A DNA stretch of 64,000 nt, taken from NCBI GenBank assembly GCA_910587005.1, contig CAJULB010000004.1:186001-250000 (forward strand), written 5' to 3'. Shown piece after piece: positions 32,818 through 41,594 of the stretch. The position numbers were made by a program, and so were the translations under genes. The notes under the pieces are model-generated. The model made no database searches. It was not told where the DNA came from and saw only the letters and a program-made list of their open reading frames with translations. This DNA comes from an uncultured Christensenellaceae bacterium (lineage in GTDB: Bacteria > Bacillota > Clostridia > Christensenellales > Borkfalkiaceae). Position 1 is the stretch's first letter. Each line of letters starts with the position of its first letter.

Positions 32818-33723
32818 TTATTTCTTCATTGCGTCAATCTGCTTCTGAACTTCGTCCTGCAAATTTTCGTTCTTCTTTTCAAGACCTTCGCCCATTTCGA
32901 AACGGACAAAGCGCACAAGCTTGAATTTATTGCCGATAACCTGCGAAACCTTAACGGAATCGTCCTTTACGAAAACCTGTTCAAGCAGGCAGTTTTCCGA
33001 ATAGAATTTACCCAGCTTGCCCGCAACGATTTTTTCAAGTATATCCTTGGGCTTTTTCGCATTCTTCGGGTCGTTCTGCATCTGAACAAGCATAATTTCC
33101 TTTTCCTTGTCCAAAACCTCCTGAGGAACTTCTTCGGGAACAAGGTATCCGGGCTTGGAAGCCGCAATCTGCAACGCAACGTCGTGCAGGGTTTCCTCCG
33201 CGCCTGCGGTAAAGTCAACCGCCTCAACCATAACGCCGACCTTTCCGCCCATATGGATATAAGTTTCTATTTTGCCCTTTGTTTCGAAAATAACGAAACG
33301 GCGGATAGAAATTTTTTCGCCTATAACGGCGGTCTGGTTGGTAATATAATCTTTAACGGTTTCTTTGCCCAGCTTGCAAGCGTTCAAAGCTTCAACGTCC
33401 GCGGGCTTGTTTTCCGCAACAACCTTTGCAACCGCGTCCACAATTCCGTGGAATTTTTCCCCGCGGGAAACAAAGTCGCTTTCACAGTTGATTTCGATAA
33501 GCACGCCGACGCCGCACTTGTCGCAAACGTATGCGCCTACAACGCCCTCGGCGGCAATTCTGCCTTCCTTTTTAACTGCTTTCGCAATTCCGCGCTCTCT
33601 CAATAAATCTGCTGCCTTGTCCATATCGCCATTAGCGTCGGTCAAAGCCTTTTTGCAATCGAGCATACCCGCTCCGCTCTTGTCGCGGAGAGTCATAACG
33701 TCCTTAGCGGTAAATTCTGCCAT
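32818..33723 (-). CDS. tsf: Elongation factor Ts
   Basis: EF-Ts exchanges GDP on EF-Tu. The 301-aa protein begins MAEFTAKDVMTLRDKSGAGM, followed by LDCKKALTDANGDMDKAADL. ESDFVSRGEKF and HVALQIAA-like segments (here HDVALQIAASKPGYL) are typical. AAGGAG is before the ATG. It follows rpsB. Confidence 0.97.
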   Translation of the reverse strand: MAEFTAKDVMTLRDKSGAGMLDCKKALTDANGDMDKAADLLRERGIAKAVKKEGRIAAEGVVGAYVCDKCGVGVLIEINCESDFVSRGEKFHGIVDAVAKVVAENKPADVEALNACKLGKETVKDYITNQTAVIGEKISIRRFVIFETKGKIETYIHMGGKVGVMVEAVDFTAGAEETLHDVALQIAASKPGYLVPEEVPQEVLDKEKEIMLVQMQNDPKNAKKPKDILEKIVAGKLGKFYSENCLLEQVFVKDDSVKVSQVIGNKFKLVRFVRFEMGEGLEKKNENLQDEVQKQIDAMKK

Positions 33724-33762
33724 ATTTCTAATCTCCTTATACTTCTCTATTACTCTGCTATA

Positions 33763-34668
33763 TTACTCTGCGTCTTCGGTCTTCTTTTTTCTTACCGTCT
33801 TTTTGGGCGCTTCTGCGGGTTCAGCCGTTTCAGTCGCCGCGGTTTCTTCAACTACCTTCTTTTTAACGGTCTTTTTGGGCGCTTCAACGGGTTCTGCCGC
33901 CGCTTCGACGGAAGCCTCCACAGCCGCAACTACTTCTTCGATAGAGGTAGGCTCGCCCTCGTCCTCTATGGGAAGAACGGGCGTCTCGCCCTGATTTGCT
34001 TCGATAACCGCGTTTGCGATTACTGAAGATATAAGCTTTACCGCGCGGATAGCGTCGTCGTTACCGGGGATAACGTAGTCGATTAAATCGGGGTCGCAGT
34101 TGGTGTCTGTGATAGCAACAATGGGAATATTCAGCTTGCGCGCTTCGGCAACCGCAATATCCTCGTTGTGGGGGTCAACAATGAACATAACTCCGGGAAG
34201 CTTGCCCATTTCCCTTATACCGCCGAGGTTGGTATCCAGCTTAGCGAATTCTTCTTTAAGTTTAGCAACTTCTTTTTTGGGAAGAAGCTCGAACTCGCCG
34301 TTCTGTTCCATTTTTTCGATTTTTACCATTCTGTCGATACGCGAGCGAATGGTTTTGAAGTTGGTGAGCGTACCGCCCAGCCAGCGCGAGTTTACATAAT
34401 ACATACCGCAGCGCTCCGCCTCTTCCTTGATAGCGTCCTGAGCCTGCTTTTTGGTGCCGACGAAAAGAACGGACTTGCCCTCTTTTACGCTTTCGCAAAC
34501 GAATTTGTAAGCTTCTTCGATGCAGTCAACGGTAATCTGCAAGTCGATAATGTGAATATCGTTGCGCGCCGCATAGATGTACTTGGACATCTTGGGGTTC
34601 CATTTTCTCGTCTGGTGCCCGAAGTGTACGCCCGCTTCGAGCAGCTGTTTCATTGATATAACTGCCAT
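33763..34668 (-). CDS. rpsB: Ribosomal protein S2 with a charged C-terminal extension
   Basis: S2 sits at the 30S neck near the mRNA exit. The core is typical: MAVISMKQLLEAGVHFGHQT, RKWNPKMSKYIYAARND, and DPHNEDIAVAEARKLNIPIV. After about residue 245 a low-complexity tail rich in Ala, Glu and Lys follows, with APKKTVKKK repeated as APKKTVRKK. The total of 301 aa exceeds the usual 230-260. The start is set by CGGAGG and by MAV, against a longer in-frame extension. Confidence 0.96.
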   Translation of the reverse strand: MAVISMKQLLEAGVHFGHQTRKWNPKMSKYIYAARNDIHIIDLQITVDCIEEAYKFVCESVKEGKSVLFVGTKKQAQDAIKEEAERCGMYYVNSRWLGGTLTNFKTIRSRIDRMVKIEKMEQNGEFELLPKKEVAKLKEEFAKLDTNLGGIREMGKLPGVMFIVDPHNEDIAVAEARKLNIPIVAITDTNCDPDLIDYVIPGNDDAIRAVKLISSVIANAVIEANQGETPVLPIEDEGEPTSIEEVVAAVEASVEAAAEPVEAPKKTVKKKVVEETAATETAEPAEAPKKTVRKKKTEDAE

Positions 34669-34792
34669 AGTATAATCCTCCGTTTTACCTCCCCGCAAAA
34701 ATCGTTTTTTAGACGTTTGATACACGGCAATGCAAAAAATTTTACCGTCACGGAACGTCCGCCTTGCGGGTGTGAATTTTTATAGCTTTGCT

Positions 34793-34821
34793 ATTTTAAC
34801 AAACTTTAATATAATTGTAAA
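34793..34821 (-). promoter_or_regulatory. rpsB-tsf promoter
   Basis: TTTACA-N17-TAAAAT on the minus strand, giving a leader of about 120 bases before rpsB. Confidence 0.75.
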
Positions 34822-34849
34822 GCGCTTTTTTGCCAAATTCCGTAAAAAA

Positions 34850-35084
34850 TTAATCGGTTAAAATTAATTCTTGCGCATAAAATAAGCCGTCTAACGAAAT
34901 TTTTAAAGCCGCAGCTATTTTACCGAAAAATATTGCCGAGGCGTTTTTTGTCTGCACCGTTTAAATATTTTTTTATTGTGCGCTGAGTATATCCCGTCAG
35001 TTTTGCCAAATCTTTAACCGTATCTTCCTTTTCCCGCATAGCTTGTTTAATTAAATTTATATTAACATAATGAATTTTTTGCAT
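34850..35084 (-). pseudogene. Small HTH regulator broken by one extra base
   Basis: The frame opens MQKIHYVNINLIKQAMREKE after a strong GGAGGG site, continues with DTVKDLAKLTGYTQRTIKKY and LNGADKKRLGNIF, then hits a stop. Removing one base of the A5 run at 34926-34930 (T5 on the coding strand) restores GKIAAALKISLDGLFYAQEL and ILTD before a stop, a normal end for an XRE-like domain. The total of 235 bases is 3n+1. As it stands a 54-aa truncated protein is made. Pseudogene, slippage switch or sequencing error. Confidence 0.8.
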
Positions 35085-35175
35085 ATCAAACCCTCCGTTT
35101 AAAGTTTAAGTCGATATTCATTTTAATACATTTGTTACCAAAAAAATTAGTATGCCAAATTTTTCGGCAACAAAA

Positions 35176-35210
35176 CCGCCGCCCGCGGGCAATCTGCCCG
35201 CGGGCGGCGG
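35176..35210. terminator. Long GC hairpin, probable terminator
   Basis: A perfect 16-bp stem (CCGCCGCCCGCGGGCA and complement) with a 3-base loop, upstream of the broken HTH gene and downstream end of the P-ATPase. Confidence 0.6.
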
Positions 35211-35240
35211 AAGTATATGTATTATTCTGATTGTTATAAG

Positions 35241-35304
35241 CGCACCGCTTTAACCCACGTCGCAAACCACTATCAGATGCTTCGCCAAGGCTTAGCATGA
35301 CACG
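35241..35304 (+). repeat. REP-like repeat (GATGCTTCCGCAAGC family)
   Basis: A diverged copy: CGCTTTAACCCACGTCGCAA, then TATCAGATGCTTCGCCAAGG and CTTAGCATGACACG. Confidence 0.7.
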
Positions 35305-35312
35305 TTATAAAT

Positions 35313-37982
35313 CTACCGCACTTCCTCCCCCTGCCTGCGGCGGGGGGACTTAGGGGAGTGACATACCGCCGAGCTCTTTTTATTTTTACGGCGGGTAACG
35401 GTGCGCAGGCACAGCTTGTAAAGTTCGCCCGCGGGAATTATCGAAAGCGAAACCCCCACCACCGTAAGCCACTGCTTCCAGCCGAGCGGAACAAGCCCGA
35501 ACGCCGAGGAAAGCGGACTTACGCACAGAATAACGTTCAGCGCAATACCGACAAGCACGGTTGCAAGCAGAATTTTGTTAGAGAACATTCCTTTGCCGAA
35601 GCCCGACTGTCTGTCGGTGCGGATATTGAACGCCTGAAACAGTTCGAGGAAGGAAATCGTCATAAACGTTGCCGTGGTTGCAGTCTCGTTGCCCCAGCAA
35701 TATAGCCCGATTAAGAACATTCCTATCGTTGCCAGCGTCATATATAAGCCGTAAACCGCGATAGATATAAGCGAGGACTTTGAAAACAAACTTTTTTCGG
35801 CGCGCTCGGGCGGGCGGTTCATACAGTCTTTGTCCTCTTTTTCCATACCCAAAGCCAGCACGGGAAAGCTGTCTGTTATAAGGTTCAGCCACAAAAGCTG
35901 GGTTGAAAGCAAAAAGTTAAACTTAAACAAAAACAGCGAGGCAATCAGTATTGAAAGCACTTCCGCAAGGTTTGTGGAAAGAAAAAACTGTATCGTCTTT
36001 TTAATGTTGGCGGAAATTCTTCTGCCCTCCCGCACGGCTGAAACAATGGTTGTGAAATTGTCGTCCGTAATGACCATATCGGAAGCGCTTTTTGTTACGT
36101 CGGTGCCGGATATCCCCATAGCAATGCCTATGTCGGCGCTCTTTATGCTGGGCGCGTCGTTGATACCGTCGCCCGTCATTGCGGATACCTTACCCCGCCT
36201 TTGCAGGGCTTTTACAATCATATTTTTATGCTTCGGCGAAACGCGCGCAAACACTCTGCAATTTTCTATCGCCCTGTCGCGGTCTTTGGGTGAAAGCGCA
36301 TCCAGCTGCTCGCCCGTCATTACCTCGCGCATATCCTGCGCTATATTCAGCTTTTTTGCTATTGCGAACGCGGTGCGCACGTGGTCGCCCGTAATCATAA
36401 CGGTAGTAACCCCCGCGCGGCGGCACTCGTCAACGGCTTCCTTTACCCCCTCTTTAAGACCGTCGCTCATTCCGCACAGCCCCAAAAATATCAGATTTTC
36501 CTCGCTGATTTTTCCGCCGAAAGGCGAATACGCAAACGCAAGCACGCGCAAAGCCTCGTCGCTCATTGCGTTGTTTTCCGCTAAAATCCCGTTTTTAAGC
36601 GTTTCGGTCAACGGCTTCACTCCGCCCGCAGTCAGAATATGCGTGCATTTGTTTATAAGAATGTCGGGCGCGCCCTTTGTAAAGTTAAGCCGTTCGCCGT
36701 TCATTTCCGCGGCAACCGTCATCATCTTTCTTTCTGAAGTGAACGGAAGCTCGCCCAGACGCGTAAAACTGTCGCTAAAACCACATTCATCGGCGCATAT
36801 GCGCAGGGCAACCTCGGTCGGGTCGCCTATGTACGCGCCCTTCGCGCCCTTTACGCCCGTACAAACCGCCATGCACTGCACAAGGCGCGTTGCACCCTTA
36901 ATATCCTCGGTTGAAACGCTTTTTCCATCGAAATACGCCCTTTCAACTTTAAGCTTGTTTTCCGTAAGCGTGCCCGTTTTGTCCGAGCATATCACCGAGC
37001 ACCCGCCCAGCGTTTCTACCGATTTCAGCTTGCGGATAACAACTCCTTTTTTACTCATCCGCTGTACGCCCATAGCCATAATTATGGTTACTACGGCGGG
37101 AAGCCCTTCGGGAATTGCCGCAACGGCAACCGCAACCGAGGTCATAAAGTTTTTCAAAAGTCCGTCCTGACGGACGAAAATCCCCATAACGAAAATTATC
37201 GCCGTAACCGCAAGCACGAACGCGGAAATAATTTTGCCCAGCTTATCCAGGTTGTTTTCAAGCGGAGTTTTCGCCGCCTTTCCGTTTTGAAGCATCGCGG
37301 CGATTTTGCCCATTTCGGTATCCATTCCCACGCCCGTAACCACGGCGGAACCGTTTCCGCGCACCACGAAAGTGGAACCGAACAGCGTGTTCGTCATATT
37401 CCCGAGCGCAACCTTATTGCCGTGAATACGCTTTTCGTTCTTTTCCACGGCGGCGCTTTCACCCGTCAAAGCCGCCTCGTCGCACGCAAGCGAATTGCTT
37501 TCCAGCACGCGGCAGTCTGCGGGAACAACGTCCCCCTCCTCGAACAGAACAATATCGCCCACCGTCAAATCCTCGCAGGGAATAACAAATTCCTTGTTGC
37601 CGCGCCGAACCTTGCAAAACGACGCGGAAAGCTTTTTTAAATTTTCTATCGCCTTATCCGCGCGGAACTGCTGGATTGCGCCGACAAGCGCGTTTATAAA
37701 AATTATGACGAGAATAATAACCGTATCCGTCAAATCGTTCTTGTCCTTCGACAAAAACGCGATAAGCCCCGAAACCGCCGCCGCGGCAATCAGCAGTATC
37801 GTCATAAAGTCCTTGAACTGCGAAAAGAACAGCTTTATAAAGCCCGCGCTCTTGCCCTTTTCAAGCGCGTTTTTCCCGTATTTTTCAAGGCGCGCCGCCG
37901 CCTCCGTCTGAGAAAGCCCCTCTTTCGAGGTTTTCAGTCTTGAAAGCGTCTGCCCCGCCTCTTCAAAGCAAAAATTAGCCAT
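35313..37982 (-). CDS. Calcium-type P-type ATPase (IIA)
   Basis: An 889-aa cation pump. DEAALTGESAAVEK is the actuator TGES loop, CSDKTGTLTENKL holds the phosphorylated Asp, and MTGDGINDAPSIKSADIGIA is the hinge. In the membrane, AIPEGLPAVVTIIMAMGVQR (M4) and NLITDSFPVLALGMEKED (M6) match Ca2+-binding segments of SERCA/PMR1-type pumps. So Ca2+ export is likely, with Mn2+ possible. The last residues, VCHSPKSPRRRQGEEVR, are encoded by a dispersed repeat. GAGGTAG precedes the ATG. Confidence 0.92.
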   Translation of the reverse strand: MANFCFEEAGQTLSRLKTSKEGLSQTEAAARLEKYGKNALEKGKSAGFIKLFFSQFKDFMTILLIAAAAVSGLIAFLSKDKNDLTDTVIILVIIFINALVGAIQQFRADKAIENLKKLSASFCKVRRGNKEFVIPCEDLTVGDIVLFEEGDVVPADCRVLESNSLACDEAALTGESAAVEKNEKRIHGNKVALGNMTNTLFGSTFVVRGNGSAVVTGVGMDTEMGKIAAMLQNGKAAKTPLENNLDKLGKIISAFVLAVTAIIFVMGIFVRQDGLLKNFMTSVAVAVAAIPEGLPAVVTIIMAMGVQRMSKKGVVIRKLKSVETLGGCSVICSDKTGTLTENKLKVERAYFDGKSVSTEDIKGATRLVQCMAVCTGVKGAKGAYIGDPTEVALRICADECGFSDSFTRLGELPFTSERKMMTVAAEMNGERLNFTKGAPDILINKCTHILTAGGVKPLTETLKNGILAENNAMSDEALRVLAFAYSPFGGKISEENLIFLGLCGMSDGLKEGVKEAVDECRRAGVTTVMITGDHVRTAFAIAKKLNIAQDMREVMTGEQLDALSPKDRDRAIENCRVFARVSPKHKNMIVKALQRRGKVSAMTGDGINDAPSIKSADIGIAMGISGTDVTKSASDMVITDDNFTTIVSAVREGRRISANIKKTIQFFLSTNLAEVLSILIASLFLFKFNFLLSTQLLWLNLITDSFPVLALGMEKEDKDCMNRPPERAEKSLFSKSSLISIAVYGLYMTLATIGMFLIGLYCWGNETATTATFMTISFLELFQAFNIRTDRQSGFGKGMFSNKILLATVLVGIALNVILCVSPLSSAFGLVPLGWKQWLTVVGVSLSIIPAGELYKLCLRTVTRRKNKKSSAVCHSPKSPRRRQGEEVR
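35321..35363. repeat. C-run/G-run repeat inside the P-ATPase 3' end
   Basis: CCTCCCCCTGCCTGCGG then CGGGGGGACTTAGGGGAGTG: the same family as at 8141, 41475 and 50264. It lies within the last codons of the P-ATPase and changes its C-terminal tail. Confidence 0.75.
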
Positions 37983-38117
37983 AATCTACCTCGTTATTTA
38001 AGGTATTCGGACAAGCAAAACATTATGACCGCAGTTCTATTGCAAAAATATTAAAATTATGATAAAATACCGCCGAAGAAGCTTAATAAGGGTAAGCTTA
38101 ATCAAAGCATAATAAAT

Positions 38118-38147
38118 ACGCCGCGCGGCAAAATTGCCGCGCGGCGT
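38118..38147. terminator. Terminator after the glycosyltransferase gene
   Basis: A 14-bp perfect stem (ACGCCGCGCGGCAA) with a 2-base apparent loop, followed by a weakly T-rich tract. Confidence 0.65.
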
Positions 38148-38205
38148 TTAAATTCTTTTCAAAAGTCAAACATATTGCGGGGTTAACCGCATTTTTTCAA
38201 AAATT

Positions 38206-39375
38206 TCAATCTTCCTTCAATTCGGGGAACCTCGTGCACAAAAGCGCAAATATTTCCTCCGCGGCTCTGGTCGCGCCGTAGTTTCCGTGCCTCGCCAAAG
38301 CGGCTTTTCTGAACGGCTCCAACCGCTCGGGGTATTCTAAAAATTCCTCTATTCTGTCAACGACCTTTTTCGGCTTGAAAATTTTCATCGCGCTTTTAAC
38401 GGTCTTGATATAGTACTCGCCGTTGCGCTGTTCTATGCTCGTCGCGTACTTTGTTATAATCTGCGGAATACCGAAATAGCACGGCTCGGCAATCATACTC
38501 GCCCCGCTTTTACCGCAGAACAAATCGGCGGTTGCTAAAATTTCGAAAATATTTTTCACCAGCCCCATAGGACGGAAATCGGTCTTTCCCTTCGATTTAA
38601 AGGTTTTGAACTCCTCGTAAAGCTCGCTGTTTTTTCCGCAGACGGGCACAAGCGTAACGGGCAAATCCCGCTCCAAAATAATTTTGCATATTTTGTGCAT
38701 TTTGCCCAAGCCGTAACCGCCCTCTGCAAGCACTACGGTAAACTTGTCCTCGTCAAAGCCCAGCTTTTTGCGCATAGCCCGCTTGTCCGTGCTGGCTGAA
38801 AACACCTCGTTTCTTATAAGAAAGGGCACAAGCTTCAAATTGTCCTTATTAAAGCGTATAAAATGCCTTTTAAGCGCGCGCTCGTAGCCCGTTTCGGCAG
38901 AAATCATCATCAAATCGCACGGGTACCTGAAAACGTCGTAAATTTCCGCGTCGGGGCAGTAGTTTGCCGTAAGCGGTTTGCTGCTGCATTGCTTTGCGTA
39001 ATAATTAGTCGCCCAGTGCGTGCTTACAACCATATCGGGTTTAAGCTCGTCCATATGCTTTATACCGCGCTCCTTAGTGCCGGGCTTCCAGACGGACATA
39101 ACCGCGTTAACCGCCCCGCGCGAGCCGAGAACGTCCATTCCCAGCATAGTCATATAACCGTAAAACGCGCTTTTATTATGTTTTACCACTTCCGCTTTAA
39201 AGCAGTCCTGTAACTCGGCAAGCTTTTCGTCGCCGCCTTCGGTAAAGAAGTTCGAGCGCACGCACTCCGCCTTGTCGCCGTAAAGCCTTTCAAACTCGTC
39301 GGCAATACTTTTAAGCGGCATTATGTGCCCGAAGCCCGCTTCGGTAAATGGGAATATAACTCTCGGTTTGTTCAC
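38206..39375 (-). CDS. GT-B glycosyltransferase, MGD-synthase/GT28-like
   Basis: A 389-aa protein with a two-domain GT-B layout. The N-terminal GFGHIMPLKSIADEFE resembles the GGGH loop of diacylglycerol glycosyltransferases. The C-terminal half has VVLAEGGYGLGKMHKICKII and FCGKSGASMIAEPCYFGIPQ, the nucleotide-sugar-binding region with GKSG. Lipid glycosylation is a reasonable guess; donor and acceptor cannot be read. Start is GTG with GGAG upstream. Single-gene unit. Confidence 0.78.
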   Translation of the reverse strand: MNKPRVIFPFTEAGFGHIMPLKSIADEFERLYGDKAECVRSNFFTEGGDEKLAELQDCFKAEVVKHNKSAFYGYMTMLGMDVLGSRGAVNAVMSVWKPGTKERGIKHMDELKPDMVVSTHWATNYYAKQCSSKPLTANYCPDAEIYDVFRYPCDLMMISAETGYERALKRHFIRFNKDNLKLVPFLIRNEVFSASTDKRAMRKKLGFDEDKFTVVLAEGGYGLGKMHKICKIILERDLPVTLVPVCGKNSELYEEFKTFKSKGKTDFRPMGLVKNIFEILATADLFCGKSGASMIAEPCYFGIPQIITKYATSIEQRNGEYYIKTVKSAMKIFKPKKVVDRIEEFLEYPERLEPFRKAALARHGNYGATRAAEEIFALLCTRFPELKED

Positions 39376-39491
39376 TTGAAACTCCGTACGGACAATAAAC
39401 CGCCCGCCGACAGCGGGACCGTAACAGTCTTTTTATACACTTTTTTTTATTCTAACATACTTTTGCGGGGTTATCAACTCTTTTATTAAAA

Positions 39492-39514
39492 AAGACAGCT
39501 TTTTAAGCTGTCTT
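39492..39514 (-). terminator. nifU terminator
   Basis: AAGACAGCTT/AAGCTGTCTT stem followed on the minus strand by TTTTTT, downstream of nifU. Confidence 0.8.
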
Positions 39515-39527
39515 AATCTTTAAAATT

Positions 39528-39971
39528 TCAATCTTCCTCAAAATGATGCCCGTCCTCCTCGCCGTGCGGTTCGGGGAACTGCGATTTATCGTATTCTATT
39601 CCGTTTTTGTCGTAATAGTCCTTGATTGCCGAACGGATAGCCTCCTCCGCCAGCACCGAGCAGTGCATTTTGTGCGCGGGCAGACCGTCCAAAGCCTCCG
39701 CAACCGCCTTGTTCGTCAGCTCCAACGCCTGAGAAAGCGGTTTCCCCTTAATCATTTCCGTCGCCATCGACGAGGAAGCAATCGCGCTTCCGCACCCGAA
39801 CGTTTTAAACTTAACGTCCTCTATAATTCCGTTATTGATTTTGAGATATATCTTCATTATATCCCCGCATCTTGCGTTGCCAACCTCGCCCACGCCGTCC
39901 GCGTCCTCTATAATCCCCACGTTGCGGGGGTTGGTGAAATGGTCCATAACCTTATCACTGTAAAGCGCCAT
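39528..39971 (-). CDS. nifU: NifU/IscU-type Fe-S scaffold
   Basis: A 147-aa scaffold on which iron-sulfur clusters are assembled. The three conserved Cys are in VGNARCGDIMKIY, FKTFGCGSAIASSSM and KMHCSVLAEEAI, with the Asp after the first Cys. There is a histidine/acidic tail (PHGEEDGHHFEED). It follows nifS by 12 bases. Confidence 0.95.
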   Translation of the reverse strand: MALYSDKVMDHFTNPRNVGIIEDADGVGEVGNARCGDIMKIYLKINNGIIEDVKFKTFGCGSAIASSSMATEMIKGKPLSQALELTNKAVAEALDGLPAHKMHCSVLAEEAIRSAIKDYYDKNGIEYDKSQFPEPHGEEDGHHFEED

Positions 39972-39983
39972 AATTTTCTCCTT

Positions 39984-41186
39984 TTATTTCTCTATAAAGT
40001 GTTTGATTTTTCCGCTTTGCAAATCGTCCCAGAACGACGAAATACCGCGCACCCTGTCCACTACTTCGGGTACTTCCTTTATTATATAATCAATTTCGTC
40101 CTCGGTATTTTCCGCCGAAAGCGTAAGCCTTAACGAGCCGTGCGCAATCTCGTGCGGAAGCCCTATCGACAGCAGAACGTGCGACGGTTCAAGCGAAGCC
40201 GTAGTGCACGCCGAACCGCTTGAAGCGCAAATACCCTTTGCGTCCAGAAGCAATAAAAGACTTTCGCCCTCGGTGCCCTCGAAGCTGATGTTTACGTTAT
40301 TCGGCAAACGCTTAGTTTTATCGCCGTTTAACCGCGAATACGGAATTTTCAGAAGTCCGTCAATAAGCCTGTCCCGCAGTTTTATAAGCTTTTTGCTGTT
40401 TTTCTGCATATTTTCGCACGCGTATTCCAAAGCCGCCGCCATAGAAACCGCGCCCGCGATATTTTCCGTGCCGGCGCGCTTACCGCGCTCCTGCATACCC
40501 CCGTCTATAAACGTGTTAAGGGGCAGTCCGCGCCTGCAATACAGCACGCCGACGCCCTTCGGCCCGTGAAATTTATGCGCGGATACCGAAAGCATATCTA
40601 TATTGTCCGCCTTTACGTCTACGGGAATATGCCCCACCGCCTGCACCGCGTCGGTATGGAAAACCACGCCCTTTTGCTTGCAGACAGCGCCTATTTCGCT
40701 TATGGGCTGAATCGTGCCTATCTCGTTATTCGCGTACATAACGGTAACAAGCGCAGTATCCGGACGGATAGCCGAAGCGACCTCGTCCGCGGTAACAATG
40801 CCGTTTGCGTGCACGTCAAGATAGGTTACTTCAAAGCCCTCTTTTTCAAGTTTTTTAAGGGTGTGCAAAACCGCGTGATGCTCGAAAGCGGTTGAAACAA
40901 TGTGTTTTTTGCCCTTTTTCGCGCCGTTAACCGCCGCCGAGCGTATCGCCTGATTGTCCGCCTCGCTCCCGCCCGAGGTAAAATAAATTTCTTTCGGGTC
41001 GCAGTTAAGACACTTTGCAATCTTCGCGCGCGCACCGTCAAGCGCCTCTTTTGCAATCTGTCCTACGGTATGCAGTGAGGAAGGGTTTCCGTACACTTCC
41101 TTTAAGTACGGCGTCATTGCAGAAATTGCAATATCGCTCATTGCGGTAGTCGCCGCGTTGTCAACGTAAATAGTTTTTTTTGTCAA
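39984..41186 (-). CDS. nifS: Cysteine desulfurase NifS/IscS
   Basis: This PLP enzyme takes sulfur from cysteine for Fe-S assembly. The 400-aa protein has TIYVDNAATTAMSD, VSAHKFHGPKGVGVLY with the PLP Lys, and the catalytic loop SSGSACTTASLEPSHV. The start codon is TTG with AGGAAG upstream; no ATG alternative keeps the N-terminus. The promoter carries an inverted repeat likely bound by the IscR-like protein at 42333. Confidence 0.95.
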   Translation of the reverse strand: MTKKTIYVDNAATTAMSDIAISAMTPYLKEVYGNPSSLHTVGQIAKEALDGARAKIAKCLNCDPKEIYFTSGGSEADNQAIRSAAVNGAKKGKKHIVSTAFEHHAVLHTLKKLEKEGFEVTYLDVHANGIVTADEVASAIRPDTALVTVMYANNEIGTIQPISEIGAVCKQKGVVFHTDAVQAVGHIPVDVKADNIDMLSVSAHKFHGPKGVGVLYCRRGLPLNTFIDGGMQERGKRAGTENIAGAVSMAAALEYACENMQKNSKKLIKLRDRLIDGLLKIPYSRLNGDKTKRLPNNVNISFEGTEGESLLLLLDAKGICASSGSACTTASLEPSHVLLSIGLPHEIAHGSLRLTLSAENTEDEIDYIIKEVPEVVDRVRGISSFWDDLQSGKIKHFIEK

Positions 41187-41218
41187 TTTGTCGCTTCCTG
41201 TACTGTAAGTATGCCTTG

Positions 41219-41255
41219 ATTATAAAAAATAATTCCTACTTTGTCAATAGGAATT
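41219..41255 (-). promoter_or_regulatory. nifS promoter with IscR-like operator
   Basis: TTGACA-N17-TATAAT reads on the minus strand (41219-41247). A perfect inverted repeat AATTCCTA-N9-TAGGAATT (41231-41255) covers the -35 box. An Rrf2/IscR repressor bound there would block RNA polymerase. Confidence 0.75.
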
Positions 41256-41283
41256 AAACGCTTTTATAAATTTTTTTTCCTTT

Positions 41284-41400
41284 TGTCATTCTGAACGTCC
41301 CCTTTGTCATTCTGAACGCAGTGTAAGGAGCGGAGCGACGGAATAGCGATTGTTACGCGTTCAGCGTCAATCGCGTCAGAATCTGATTGTCCTATGCGCA
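41284..41400. repeat. Dispersed repeat of the GTCATTCTGAACG type
   Basis: GTCATTCTGAACG occurs twice, then GGAGCGGAGCGACGGAATAG and AATCGCGTCAGAATCTGATT, closely matching 7936-8030. Confidence 0.8.
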
Positions 41401-41464
41401 CCCCTTAACCAACGTTGTAAACCACTATCCGATACTTCGCCAAGGCTCAGTATTACATATTTCA
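41401..41464 (+). repeat. REP-like repeat (GATGCTTCCGCAAGC family)
   Basis: CCCTTAACCAACGTTGTAAA then GATACTTCGCCAAGGCTCAG, followed by TATTACATATTTCA; a diverged copy directly after the previous repeat. Confidence 0.7.
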
Positions 41465-41474
41465 AAATACCGCA

Positions 41475-41516
41475 ACCCCATCCCCCGCCACGGCGGGGGG
41501 ACTAAGGGGGGTGGCA
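41475..41516. repeat. C-run/G-run repeat
   Basis: CCCCATCCCCCGCCA then CGGCGGGGGGACTAAGGGGG and GTGGCA; third repeat of a cluster of three. Confidence 0.75.
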
Positions 41517-41527
41517 TTACAACAAAA

Positions 41528-41555
41528 GCGCCGCCGCCCAAACGGGCGGCGGCGC
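41528..41555 (-). terminator. Terminator after the 116-aa gene
   Basis: A perfect 12-bp stem (GCGCCGCCGCCC) with an AAAC loop; on the minus strand it is followed by TTTTGTT. Confidence 0.75.
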
Positions 41556-41594
41556 AACGCATAGTGACCTACCCCTTAAAGGAGGGAGTGTATA

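Noticed and set aside
35086..35298. A 70-codon minus-strand frame upstream of the broken HTH gene
   Set aside because: It runs through a REP-like repeat and a terminator hairpin, so it is not coding.
35830..37170. A 446-codon open frame on the plus strand
   Set aside because: It lies wholly opposite the P-type ATPase, whose motifs are unmistakable, has no ribosome site and codes for no recognisable protein.
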